This document shows positions 22,624 through 30,943 of a DNA stretch of 64,000 bases, one piece after another. This stretch comes from Chitinophaga filiformis. Its GTDB lineage: Bacteria; Bacteroidota; Bacteroidia; Chitinophagales; Chitinophagaceae. Numbering within the stretch: the stretch's first letter is position 1; each line of letters starts with the position of its first letter. The position numbers were made by a program, and so were the translations under genes. The stretch lies in assembly GCF_023100805.1 (NCBI RefSeq), contig NZ_CP095855.1:7047001-7111000 (forward strand), given 5' to 3'. The notes beneath the pieces were generated by a model. That model was not told where the DNA came from. It saw only the letters and a program-made list of their open reading frames with translations, and made no database searches.

Positions 22624-23691
22624 TTATACAATGTGTAAGGCTGCTGTTTCTGCTATCAGCCGGTCAAAGATCTCTGCTGAAGGACGGCTCTCCGCTCCTG
22701 CGGATGCCTGACCGGCCCATAAATTCGTGAACTCCTTGCGGTCTGCCTGCTGCGCTTTTTGCCTCAATCCGGTTGTCAGGATATTCTGTATCGGGTAAGG
22801 CGGTATGTTTAAACCAGACTCCTCCAGGGCATCCATAAACTGGTTTCTCAGCCCTCTCGCCCAGCGGCCCGAATATGCCCTGGTCACCGCACTGTCTGTT
22901 ACCTGTGCCTTTTGCAAAGCAGTCTTATATGAAGGAAATGCCAGGCTCTCATTACTTGCAATAAAAGCAGTGCCTACCTGCACCGCCTTCGCCCCCAGCT
23001 GAAATGCTGCTTTAATAGTAACGCCACTCTTAATACCTCCCGCTGCTATCACCGGCTTACTGATACGGCTCACCATCTCAGGTACCAATACAAAAGTGCT
23101 CACCTGTGGCAAGGGCTCATCATCCAGGAAACTACCCCGATGGCCCCCTGCTTCTATGCCCTGTGCTACCACCGCGTCCACTCCGGCCTTCTCCAGTAAA
23201 ACAGCCTCCTTCACTGAAGTGGCCGTTCCCACAAGCGAAATATCACGTTGCCTGAAAGCCGCCATTGTCTCTTCATCGGGTATACCAAACGTAAAACTGA
23301 TCACCGGAATATTTTCTGCTATCAATACTTCAACCTGTTCACGATAATTATAAAAGCGCAATGTATCCAACGATTGCCGCTCGAATACCAGCTGGTTCTC
23401 CGCACTGAACTTCTCCAGGAAATCCTGCATTGCTTCCGCATCCTCCCGGCTATATTCCGGCACCTCATTAACAAACAGATTTACTGCGAAAGGTTTTCCG
23501 GTGATTGATTTTGTTTTTTGAATCAGCTCCCTTGTACGGTCGGGCGATAAACCACCGACGGGCAACGATCCTAATCCGCCACGTTCCGCCACAGCTGCTA
23601 CCATCTCCGGGGTCGTTACGCCAAGCATCGGTGCTTGTATAACAGGATAAATGATCTTCAGTAATCCTGTCATTTCATTTTTCCATTCCAT
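22624..23691 (-). CDS. Nitronate monooxygenase (2-nitropropane dioxygenase family)
   Basis: A 355-residue TIM-barrel flavoprotein. YPVIQAPMLGVTTPEMVAAVAERGGLGSL is the FMN-binding start of nitronate monooxygenases. GIEAGGHRG contains the His used in catalysis, and VIAAGGI with GAKAVQVGTAFIAS forms the phosphate-binding loops. Such enzymes oxidise alkyl nitronates to carbonyls and nitrite. I chose the ATG at 23691 because it follows an aagga ribosome-binding site and a TACTTTTG element at 23714; the longer frame would begin ahead of the promoter. It precedes the TetR gene on the same strand. Confidence 0.88.
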   Translation of the reverse strand: MEWKNEMTGLLKIIYPVIQAPMLGVTTPEMVAAVAERGGLGSLPVGGLSPDRTRELIQKTKSITGKPFAVNLFVNEVPEYSREDAEAMQDFLEKFSAENQLVFERQSLDTLRFYNYREQVEVLIAENIPVISFTFGIPDEETMAAFRQRDISLVGTATSVKEAVLLEKAGVDAVVAQGIEAGGHRGSFLDDEPLPQVSTFVLVPEMVSRISKPVIAAGGIKSGVTIKAAFQLGAKAVQVGTAFIASNESLAFPSYKTALQKAQVTDSAVTRAYSGRWARGLRNQFMDALEESGLNIPPYPIQNILTTGLRQKAQQADRKEFTNLWAGQASAGAESRPSAEIFDRLIAETAALHIV

Positions 23692-23713
23692 AAACAATCC
23701 TTTTGGGTATGTA

Positions 23714-23721
23714 CAAAAGTA
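23714..23721 (-). promoter_or_regulatory. Bacteroidota -7 element for nitronate monooxygenase (TACTTTTG)
   Basis: The minus strand reads TACTTTTG 22 bp before the chosen ATG. It supports that start. Confidence 0.45.
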
Positions 23722-23786
23722 CGCCAAAATAAAAGGCGGATACCATATTACTGATACCCGCCCCGTTCGTCGATTGTTCTATTGTG

Positions 23787-24500
23787 CTAAGATCTCTTTT
23801 CCTCTCTGTAAAGTACCATACCTGCATGATATAGTACCCCGTCGCGAAACTCTCCGTCTGCTGTAAAACCTGTATCGTCTTTATAATCTATATGATCGCC
23901 GGTCAACTTATAACTTCCCTGGTATGCACTCTTCCTGTTTCCTCTTGCTTCATCGTATCTTCCACCCGGCAGCAGCTCGTGACGGATGTAACCATCAGCA
24001 GTTACCCACATCCCTACGTATTTATCATTATTTTCCATCGTCCAGTTTTTTTTAAGCGCAAAATGAATTAATTCAGTAACATAATTTCTTAACAGATCAT
24101 ATTTGTATAAATAGTCGGAAGACAACTCATCCAGCATGCGTCCAAAGATCCCGCTCACCACATCATCCTGCTCTCCTGTCAGCATATAAACCGGCTCTCC
24201 TTCTGCCTTGAACATTGGCAGATGACCGATGTTCTCTTTCATCTTTTTCGTAAAAAAGGCGCCATCAAAAACACACAGAAAACCTGTTTGATCAGCCGAC
24301 AGCGACTTCCACACATAAGACAACCGCGGTTCAAAAAACACCAGGGCCGTCCCCGAAATATTGATACTTCTGTCAGCATAACGACAAAGGCTGTTTCCTC
24401 TTATCAGGCCGATCTTATACAATCCCTGACGATCGACTTTATCATCCGGGGGTTCCAACCGTATGACGTCTTCCACTCTTAATACATTAAAATATCCCAT
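23787..24500 (-). CDS. Chimera: AraC-type sensor domain fused to an Atu4866 domain
   Basis: A 237-residue protein. Residues 1-155 are clearly homologous to the sensor half of the AraC protein encoded upstream at 25502-26413: YKIGL.RG, SGTALVFFEP, DQTGFLCVF, LPMF, SDYLYKYDLL.NYV.E.IH.AL all recur. Where the AraC HTH should begin, the sequence changes to YVGMWVTADGYIRHELLP, RYDEARGNRKSAYQGSY and HIDYKDDTGFTADGEF, the hallmark of the Atu4866 beta-barrel family. No DNA-binding domain remains. The start at 24500 lacks about 25 residues present in the paralogue, and no better start exists upstream. A sensor/ligand-binding fusion or a functional rearrangement is possible. It follows the SDR gene by 78 bp. 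Confidence 0.8.
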   Translation of the reverse strand: MGYFNVLRVEDVIRLEPPDDKVDRQGLYKIGLIRGNSLCRYADRSINISGTALVFFEPRLSYVWKSLSADQTGFLCVFDGAFFTKKMKENIGHLPMFKAEGEPVYMLTGEQDDVVSGIFGRMLDELSSDYLYKYDLLRNYVTELIHFALKKNWTMENNDKYVGMWVTADGYIRHELLPGGRYDEARGNRKSAYQGSYKLTGDHIDYKDDTGFTADGEFRDGVLYHAGMVLYREEKRS

Positions 24501-24578
24501 CTCTTTCAGATTATCGGCATTGAAATCTCTCCCCGCAGATCTGCTGAAAACAAATGATAAGAGGAAAGCCCTTGCTGT

Positions 24579-25421
24579 TTATGCTTCAATGGCTGTTGAC
24601 ACCGTTACTTCTTTCCACTTTTCCAGTTCTGACTTTAAAGCTTCAATTTTTCCATAAGCCAGGTTATATGCATCTTCTCCCAGGAATAGATGTACCGGAG
24701 GCTGTTGTTCTGCTGCTATACGGATAATAGCTGCTGCCCCCTTTTCCGGATCCCCAAGCTGGTTACCATTATATGAATGCTGGTGCGTATGCTGCGATTC
24801 ACGCACATTCTTATACTCCTCAATTACATTCTTTGGCGTAACCAATGAATCGCTGGTCAGGAAGCTGGTCCTGAAATATCCGGGGCCTACAATCGTTGTA
24901 CGTATGCCCAGCGGTTTTACTTCTTCAGCTAATGCTTCACTCAGGCCATCCAACGCGAACTTGGTGGCGCAGTAAATGCCAAAACCAGGGAAATTACCTA
25001 CCAGTCCGGCGATGGAAGAAATGTTGATGATATGACCGGATCCTTGTTTCCTCAGGTAAGGCAATGCTTTCCTGATCACATTCAGCACACCGAATACATT
25101 CACATTAAAGTTCTCACGGCTTTCTTCATCTGTCAGTTCTTCTAATGCACCCACTAAACCGTATCCTGCATTGTTCACCACTACATCTATGCGACCAAAT
25201 TTCTTCACAGTGGCAGCAACAGCATCTGCTACACTTTTCTCTGAAGTAAGATCGACACCCAGTGGAAGAAAATTATTTTCACTTCCCACTGCTTTGCTAA
25301 GCGCGTCAACGCTTCTGGAAGTTGCTGCTACCGGGAAACCCTGCGCCAGTAACTGCTTCACAATAGAAAGGCCCAATCCTTTGGAGGCGCCTGTTACAAA
25401 CCAAACTTTTTTCTGTTCCAT
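24579..25421 (-). CDS. Short-chain dehydrogenase/reductase
   Basis: A 280-residue classical SDR: TGASKGLG (10-17) for NAD(P) binding, VDLTSE, NNAGYG, and the catalytic Ser in NISSIAG with YCATK. The substrate loop includes GPGYFRTSFL. The ATG at 25421 gives MEQKKVWFVTGASKG; an in-frame start at 25505 would overlap the AraC gene and lie before the TAACTTTG element at 25442. Genes like this are often divergent from or next to AraC regulators in Bacteroidota; here the AraC gene is upstream on the same strand. Confidence 0.88.
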   Translation of the reverse strand: MEQKKVWFVTGASKGLGLSIVKQLLAQGFPVAATSRSVDALSKAVGSENNFLPLGVDLTSEKSVADAVAATVKKFGRIDVVVNNAGYGLVGALEELTDEESRENFNVNVFGVLNVIRKALPYLRKQGSGHIINISSIAGLVGNFPGFGIYCATKFALDGLSEALAEEVKPLGIRTTIVGPGYFRTSFLTSDSLVTPKNVIEEYKNVRESQHTHQHSYNGNQLGDPEKGAAAIIRIAAEQQPPVHLFLGEDAYNLAYGKIEALKSELEKWKEVTVSTAIEA

Positions 25422-25441
25422 GATTTTTTCTTTGTTTGATA

Positions 25442-25449
25442 CAAAGTTA
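25442..25449 (-). promoter_or_regulatory. Bacteroidota -7 element for the SDR gene (TAACTTTG)
   Basis: TAACTTTG on the minus strand lies 20 bp before the SDR ATG and indicates a promoter separate from the upstream AraC gene. Confidence 0.5.
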
Positions 25450-25501
25450 CTATGACCAACAGGCGCGCTTATTATACCTTTCAATGTGATACTTGTCACT
25501 T

Positions 25502-26413
25502 TCAAACATTGGGAAAAAGCTCAACCGCTCTATACGCAGATGGCGTTGTTGACACCAGTCTCCTGAAGAACTTATTGAAATGCGCAGGCTCTTCAAACCC
25601 AAGACAGTAGCTGATCTCTGAGATATTCCAATCCGTATGTTTCAGTAAGGTCTTCGCTTCACTGGCCAGGCGATCAAAAATATGTTCAGTAGTGGTACGG
25701 CCGGTAGTTTCCTTCACAGCTCTGTTCAGATGATTCACATGAATAGATAACTGCTTTGCGAAATCATTGGCTGATCGTAATTCAAAACGCTGATCAGGCG
25801 ACTCGATGGGGAACTGCCGCTCCAGCAACTCTGTAAACACAGAAGTAATACGGGACTTGGCATCACTCTGATGATATAATTTCTCTGAAGGAGACAACTT
25901 CAATGCATAATGAATTACTTCTGCCACGTAGTTTGTCAGCAGATCATACTTATATACATAGTCAGACCTGATCTCTTCCAGCATCTTCTTAAAAATGGCG
26001 CTTACTTCCGCGTCCTGTTTTTCGTTCAGGAAATAGGCCGGCTTACCATCCCGCGCAAACATGGGAAAATCGTTAATACTCCCGCGCATCCTTTCGGAGA
26101 AAAAGCCTTCCTTAAAAATGCAGAAAAATCCGGTGGTATCTTTAGATAAAGCATGCCATGTATAAGGTACCTGCGGATTAAAGAACGTCAGTGTAGTACC
26201 CGATACTTCCGTTGTCTTATCTGCATAATGGTAAAAACCACGCCCTCTGGAAAGGCCAATCTTATAAAAAGCCCTGCGGCTGTAACGGGGGGCATTCTCA
26301 CCTAAATGATCCTCCAATGTAAATACATTAAAATGTCCCACTTCCTTTTTCAGGTTAGCAGGTACTGCTATGGTCTTACTCTGGTAAAATTCCTCCAATG
26401 TCTGTGTCTGCAT
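25502..26413 (-). CDS. AraC-family transcriptional regulator
   Basis: A 303-residue protein with an N-terminal cupin-like sensor (about 25-175) and a C-terminal AraC HTH pair: ANDFAKQLSIHVNHLNRAVKETTGRTTTEHI and ISEISYCLGFEEPAHFNKFFRRLVSTTPSAYR. It is the paralogue whose sensor half was captured in the Atu4866 chimera two genes downstream. It likely controls the adjacent SDR. A TAAATTTG element lies 78 bp upstream of its start. Confidence 0.9.
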   Translation of the reverse strand: MQTQTLEEFYQSKTIAVPANLKKEVGHFNVFTLEDHLGENAPRYSRRAFYKIGLSRGRGFYHYADKTTEVSGTTLTFFNPQVPYTWHALSKDTTGFFCIFKEGFFSERMRGSINDFPMFARDGKPAYFLNEKQDAEVSAIFKKMLEEIRSDYVYKYDLLTNYVAEVIHYALKLSPSEKLYHQSDAKSRITSVFTELLERQFPIESPDQRFELRSANDFAKQLSIHVNHLNRAVKETTGRTTTEHIFDRLASEAKTLLKHTDWNISEISYCLGFEEPAHFNKFFRRLVSTTPSAYRAVELFPNV

Positions 26414-26490
26414 GAGTTACATTATTAACGTAAGAAAATGATGTGTGTTACAGGGGGTAATGCCATGCTGCTAATTCCTCAGTCCTTCTG

Positions 26491-26498
26491 CAAATTTA
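26491..26498 (-). promoter_or_regulatory. Bacteroidota -7 element for the AraC gene (TAAATTTG)
   Basis: The minus strand reads TAAATTTG upstream of the AraC start, in the 227-bp region divergent from the 2OG oxygenase. Confidence 0.45.
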
Positions 26499-26617
26499 GT
26501 ACTGACCCTTTTCCCGCTAGTTACACGAAACAAAGGATTACTTGTAAAATTCAAACAATGCCCCTCACACTTCTATGGAAAAGCAAGTTCCGGGTTTTCC
26601 GGCCCCGCCACCTGCCC

Positions 26618-26625
26618 TACTTTTG
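26618..26625 (+). promoter_or_regulatory. Bacteroidota -7 element for the 2OG oxygenase (TACTTTTG)
   Basis: TACTTTTG lies 15 bp before the ATG at 26641. This excludes an in-frame ATG at 26575 as the usual start. Confidence 0.5.
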
Positions 26626-26640
26626 TCAAAAAACAGGACC

Positions 26641-27354
26641 ATGAAAACAATAGCTGAACGCCTGCAGGAAAAAGACTGGCAGCAGATCGCAGGCAATATG
26701 CATGAGCAGGGATACGCGCTCCTCGACAGCGTACTGACCCGGAATGAATGTGATGAACTGATCGGGGCATATAATGCAGATAATACCTATCGTAAGACCA
26801 TCTCTATGGAACGTTATCGCTTCGGCGCAGGAGAATACAAATATTTCCGGTATCCCCTGCCTGATCTCATCACACAGGTAAGAGAGACGGTATACAGTTA
26901 TCTGGCGCCCATTGCCAATAAGTGGATGGAAGTATTACAGATACAACAACGGTATCCGAACGCACATGAAGATCTGAAACAGCTTTGCCGGGAAAAAGGG
27001 CAGGATAAACCCACCATCCTGATATTAAAATATGGCGCCGGCGGCTTTAATACCTTACACCAGGACCTCTATGGCGATGTATGGTTCCCAATGCAGGCTG
27101 TACTGTTCCTCAACGAGCCGGGAGAAGATTATGCCGGTGGAGAATTTGTACTGACAGAACAGATCCCCAGGGCGCAGTCCAAAGCCAACGTACTGCAACC
27201 GAAAAGGGGAGACATCCTGCTTTTCACGACCAACTTCCGGCCGGCAAAAGGCAGTCGCGGGTACTACCGGGTTAACATGAAACATGGCGTAAGCCCTTTA
27301 CATAGTGGTCACAGGCATACGCTGGGCATTATTTTTCATGATGCATTGAGCTAA
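26641..27354 (+). CDS. 2-oxoglutarate/Fe(II)-dependent oxygenase
   Basis: A 237-residue protein with a double-stranded beta-helix pattern: TLHQDLYGD supplies the HxD iron ligands, and a distal His followed by Arg (VSPLHSGHRHTLGIIFHDA) completes the facial triad and 2OG binding. GEDYAGGEFVLTEQ and PKRGDILLFTT are strands typical of prolyl-hydroxylase-like members. Similar proteins occur beside Ada/AlkB-type repair genes. The start was chosen by the promoter element just upstream. Substrate unknown. Confidence 0.85.
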   Translation: MKTIAERLQEKDWQQIAGNMHEQGYALLDSVLTRNECDELIGAYNADNTYRKTISMERYRFGAGEYKYFRYPLPDLITQVRETVYSYLAPIANKWMEVLQIQQRYPNAHEDLKQLCREKGQDKPTILILKYGAGGFNTLHQDLYGDVWFPMQAVLFLNEPGEDYAGGEFVLTEQIPRAQSKANVLQPKRGDILLFTTNFRPAKGSRGYYRVNMKHGVSPLHSGHRHTLGIIFHDALS

Positions 27355-27419
27355 TACCAATAAACCCGGACACAATCCATTCCACTGGTCCGCTGTTTAT
27401 AGCAAACATAATTAACAAA

Positions 27420-27920
27420 ATATAACAGGACTCCGCCAGGAGTCCCCGTGTTTGTAGCCCGGGTTGAAAACCCCGGAACGACGTGTTGTGTCGGCGGCCC
27501 CCGGGCCAGCGAGAATATCACAACGCAATCATCCGCTCCGGTCAGCTCCGTAGGAGCAACGTGTTTGTAGCCCGGGGTGATAACCCCGGGGCGACGTGTT
27601 GTACCCGTGGCGGTCCCACCGGGGCGACGTGTTGTACCCGTGCCCCCCCCGGGGCCAGCGAGAATATCACAACGCAATCATCCGCTCCGGTCAGCTCCGT
27701 AGGAGCAACGTGTTTGTAGCCCGGGGTGATAACCCCGGGGCGACGTGTTGTACCCGTGACCCCACCGGGACGACGTGTTGTAACCCGTGCCCCCCCGGAA
27801 CAACGTGTTGTACCCGTGGCGGTCCCACCGGGACGACGTGTTGTACCCGCGGCGGCCCGGGGCAATATGTTATAACCCACATACCACCGCGGGACATATT
27901 TATACCCCGCGTTACAACCA
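27420..27920. repeat. GC-rich repeat field 1 (GCTCCGTAGGAGC...TGTTTGTAGC family)
   Basis: A 107-bp block (27503-27609) recurs at 27652-27758 with a 149-bp period. Each copy contains gctccgtaggagc, gtgtttgtagc and the palindrome cccggggtgataaccccggg. Shorter cgacgtgttgtacccgtg units (five or more) fill the remainder, each beside an accgg palindromic edge. Reading frames through the field encode only repeat-driven low complexity, so I treat it as non-coding. The same core occurs at 49.7-50.0 kb in the other orientation. Confidence 0.85.
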
Positions 27921-27996
27921 ATCCGTTTCCAAAAAAAATCAGGTGCGATAGGAAAACAATCGCACCTGATCCCTTATAAATAATGCCCGAATGACT

Positions 27997-28992
27997 TTAT
28001 ATCTCCACTACGATCTTACCGGTCGCACTACGATTTACGATAAGCGTATGCGCCTGTTCTGCCGTCTGCAGATGAAAGTGACGGGGATCCAGCAATGGCA
28101 ATATCTGGCCTGCTTCCGCCATCCTTGTTGCCTCTCTTAAGATCGCGGCATGGTGCTCCCTTCCCATTCCTGTCAGCATTGGCAGCAATGTGAAAACACC
28201 CGAGTAGGTAGCGCCTTTGGACGATAAGGGCGCCAGGCTGTGTGAGCCCCATCCCAGTGAGCTGATGACGTGGCCGTCCTGAGGCTTCACGGCCTCAAAG
28301 GAAGCATCCAGTGTATCGCCGCCTACTGTATCAAATACAATATCAAAACCAGCCCTGTGCGTGTACTTATCCACATATTCAGTCACACTCATGGTATCAC
28401 TGTCGATATGTGTAGCGCCCAGCCATTCAATGACCGCTTTCTTACCGTCAGTGTCGGTTGCATATACGTCGGCGCCAAAGGCCACTGCGATCTGTATAGC
28501 CATTTGTCCTACACCTCCGGAACCTCCGTGTATGAGCACTTTCTGTCCGGCAACTACTTTCGCCTTGTCTACCAGTCCTTCCCATGCGGTAATGAATCCC
28601 AGTGGGATGGCCGCTGCTTCCCGCATAGTAAGATTAACCGGTTTCCTGGCAATGAGCTCTGCGTCCACAGCCACATACTCTGCCAGGGAGCCCTGTAAAC
28701 CAGCTACTCCTCCGGTCATGCCATACACCTTGTCGCCGGGAGCAAAACCGGTCACACCTTCACCGACTTCCACTACTACGCCCGCCATGTCGATCCCCAA
28801 AACTGCAGGTAAGGGCTGTTTCACCAATGCTGCCTGCCCTGCTTTAATTTTCGCGTCCAGTGGATTTAAACCACTGGCCTTTACTCTTACCAATACTTCG
28901 CCATGATCTGGTCTTGGCCGGTCTATTTGCGCATATACAAATGGGTCGCCATAATTCTCCAGGATGAGCGCGTGCATGTGATCTTTTTTCAT
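27997..28992 (-). CDS. Quinone oxidoreductase-like MDR (zinc-independent)
   Basis: A 331-residue medium-chain dehydrogenase/reductase. GYGDPFVYAQIDRP-like start, PAVLGIDMAGVVVEVGEGV, AAIPLGFITAWEGL, and the NADPH fold VLIHGGSGGVGQMAIQIA are typical of QOR/zeta-crystallin proteins. Structural-zinc Cys residues are lacking. It probably reduces quinones or enones with NADPH. It lies beside the repeat field, 75 bp from its edge, and is divergent from the beta-lactamase-like gene. Confidence 0.9.
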   Translation of the reverse strand: MKKDHMHALILENYGDPFVYAQIDRPRPDHGEVLVRVKASGLNPLDAKIKAGQAALVKQPLPAVLGIDMAGVVVEVGEGVTGFAPGDKVYGMTGGVAGLQGSLAEYVAVDAELIARKPVNLTMREAAAIPLGFITAWEGLVDKAKVVAGQKVLIHGGSGGVGQMAIQIAVAFGADVYATDTDGKKAVIEWLGATHIDSDTMSVTEYVDKYTHRAGFDIVFDTVGGDTLDASFEAVKPQDGHVISSLGWGSHSLAPLSSKGATYSGVFTLLPMLTGMGREHHAAILREATRMAEAGQILPLLDPRHFHLQTAEQAHTLIVNRSATGKIVVEI

Positions 28993-29283
28993 TGTCTTAG
29001 CCGGTTAATCTTTTTACTGATCTGTTGTTTAATAAACTCAAATTACGTGACACATCATCTGTAAGCTATCGTTGTTGCTGAACAGGTATGTAACTGCCAA
29101 CACAGGCAAAAAGAACTGCCAGATGTCATGGACATGTCTTTATACTAAAAAGTGTTCCATACAATAACAAGCTGATTTGCAATAAGTTGAAACAATGCCA
29201 AGATGACACTGCAACCATATATCGCTAATCCTCCCGCGATTTAACGATATATAACATATCCGAAAGATCAGTATCTTACTTCT

Positions 29284-30513
29284 ATGAAACACCTGTTGCT
29301 CTTCTTATTGCTCTTAAGTTCTACCACACTGCTTTCCGCACAATCCAAGACCGGTAAAAATACTGTCTATTTTCCCACGAAAGAGGTCTGGCAACATCGA
29401 TCCCCTGCCGACATGGGACTGGATACTGCAAAACTGGCAGCTGCCATCCAGTTTGCGAAAGACAATGAAACGAAAGCGCCCCGCAATATGGAGATCGCAC
29501 AGGCACTGAGTTTCGGCAAAGAGCCTTTCAGCGCCGGTATCGGGCCGTTTTCCACAAGAGGTGATGCCACCGGTGTAATTGTGTATAAAGGCTATATCGT
29601 GGCAGAATGGGGCGAACCATCACGCGTTGACATGACACACAGCGTTACCAAAAGTTTTCTTTCCGTGGTGATAGGATTGGCGGTGGATAAAGGCCTTATC
29701 CGCAGTGTGCAGGATACCGTATCACACTATGTGCCGCCCATCGAAGTATACAACCCCGCAGCTATAGGCCCAGGCGCCGAACAACTGGGACAGCCACAGT
29801 TATTATATCCGTTTGCAAGCTCGCATAACAGTGTACTGACATGGGATGTTATGTTACGGCAAACAAGCGACTGGGAAGGAACCCTGTGGGGCAAACCCGA
29901 TTGGGCCGACAGGCCGGAAGGAAATACCTCAGAGTGGATGACACGAAAGCGCAACGTTCCCGGCACTGTATGGAAATATAATGATGTAAGGGTAAATGCC
30001 CTGGCCCTTGCTGCTACCAGCGTATGGCGTAAACCACTGCCCCAGGTGCTGAAAGCAAATATCATGGACGAAATAGGCGCTTCGGATACCTGGCGGTGGA
30101 ATGGCTACCGCAATTCCTGGATAGTGCTGGACGGCACTGCTGTACAATCTGTCAGCGGCGGCGGCCACTGGGGCGGCGGAATGTTCATCCATGCCTATGA
30201 TATGGCCCGTTTTGGCCTGCTTACATTACACAGGGGAAACTGGAACGGAAAACAGCTCATCTCCGAACAGTGGGTAAAACAATCCCTCACCCCTACTACA
30301 GCCAAACCAACATATGGATATATGAACTGGTTCCTGAATACCGGCAAAGAATTACTTCCCAGCGCCCCCGCCGATGCATTTGTACATATCGGTAACGGTA
30401 CAAATCTCATCTATGTAGACCCGGGTCATGAACTTGTCGCGGTAGTAAGATGGATAGAAAATAAATCCATGGATGATATGATCAGGCATATCCTGGCTGC
30501 TTTCAGGCAATAA
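29284..30513 (+). CDS. Secreted class C beta-lactamase-like serine hydrolase
   Basis: A signal peptide (MKHLLLFLLLLSSTTLLSAQ) precedes a penicillin-binding-protein-like hydrolase. SVTKSF is the SxxK nucleophile motif (MTHSVTKSFLSVVIGLAVD), YNDV (WKYNDVRVNALAL) the YxN motif and HIGNG the third-motif equivalent. The family (CubicO, COG1680) includes esterases and peptidases more often than true beta-lactamases. It is a single gene, convergent with a small minus-strand gene. Confidence 0.88.
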   Translation: MKHLLLFLLLLSSTTLLSAQSKTGKNTVYFPTKEVWQHRSPADMGLDTAKLAAAIQFAKDNETKAPRNMEIAQALSFGKEPFSAGIGPFSTRGDATGVIVYKGYIVAEWGEPSRVDMTHSVTKSFLSVVIGLAVDKGLIRSVQDTVSHYVPPIEVYNPAAIGPGAEQLGQPQLLYPFASSHNSVLTWDVMLRQTSDWEGTLWGKPDWADRPEGNTSEWMTRKRNVPGTVWKYNDVRVNALALAATSVWRKPLPQVLKANIMDEIGASDTWRWNGYRNSWIVLDGTAVQSVSGGGHWGGGMFIHAYDMARFGLLTLHRGNWNGKQLISEQWVKQSLTPTTAKPTYGYMNWFLNTGKELLPSAPADAFVHIGNGTNLIYVDPGHELVAVVRWIENKSMDDMIRHILAAFRQ

Positions 30514-30519
30514 CAGCCT

Positions 30520-30768
30520 TTAGGCGTTTACTGCTTCCAGCGTTGACAGCCGGCCGATGCTGATCCTGGCGATCCTGAAATTGCGCCATTGCTGACTATT
30601 GCATTCCAGGGGAGAGATGTTCTCTATGAAGGTTTCCAGCCGCTCAAAATATATTCTGTTGTTCGCTGTATTTTCCGCAAATGCAGATATGATGCTTGCT
30701 ACCTCTGTATCGCTAAGGGCCTGTTTCAATTGCTCGATTACTAATAACGCCTGTTCGCTAATTCTCAT
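30520..30768 (-). CDS. Small helical hypothetical protein (82 aa)
   Basis: A mostly alpha-helical 82-residue protein without signal or membrane segment. No family is recognised. It ends 6 bp from the convergent beta-lactamase-like gene. Composition is like the surrounding genes, and its position between two real genes supports it. Confidence 0.5.
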   Translation of the reverse strand: MRISEQALLVIEQLKQALSDTEVASIISAFAENTANNRIYFERLETFIENISPLECNSQQWRNFRIARISIGRLSTLEAVNA

Positions 30769-30912
30769 TTGTACAGTTTTTATTACCTCGCTTACCCAAC
30801 CCGCCTCCGGCGGATAGATATTTCATTTTGCTGTATTCGGCCGCAAATATACCGTCTAGTCTTTAACATACCAACATATTAAAGAGAAGCCGAATATATT
30901 TGAGAAATCCTT

Positions 30913-30920
30913 TATATTTG
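30913..30920 (+). promoter_or_regulatory. Bacteroidota -7 element (TATATTTG)
   Basis: TATATTTG lies 23 bp before the ATG of the WG-repeat protein. Confidence 0.5.
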
Positions 30921-30943
30921 CTATAACACCAAACCTATACTTT

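Noticed and set aside
27483..27979. Several overlapping reading frames with Thr/Arg/Pro-rich repeated peptides on both strands
   Set aside because: They exist only because the GC-rich repeat field lacks stops; the peptides change completely with frame and have no start signals or homology pattern.
27997..28992. Zinc alcohol dehydrogenase
   Set aside because: Catalytic and structural zinc Cys/His residues are missing; quinone oxidoreductase subgroup fits better.
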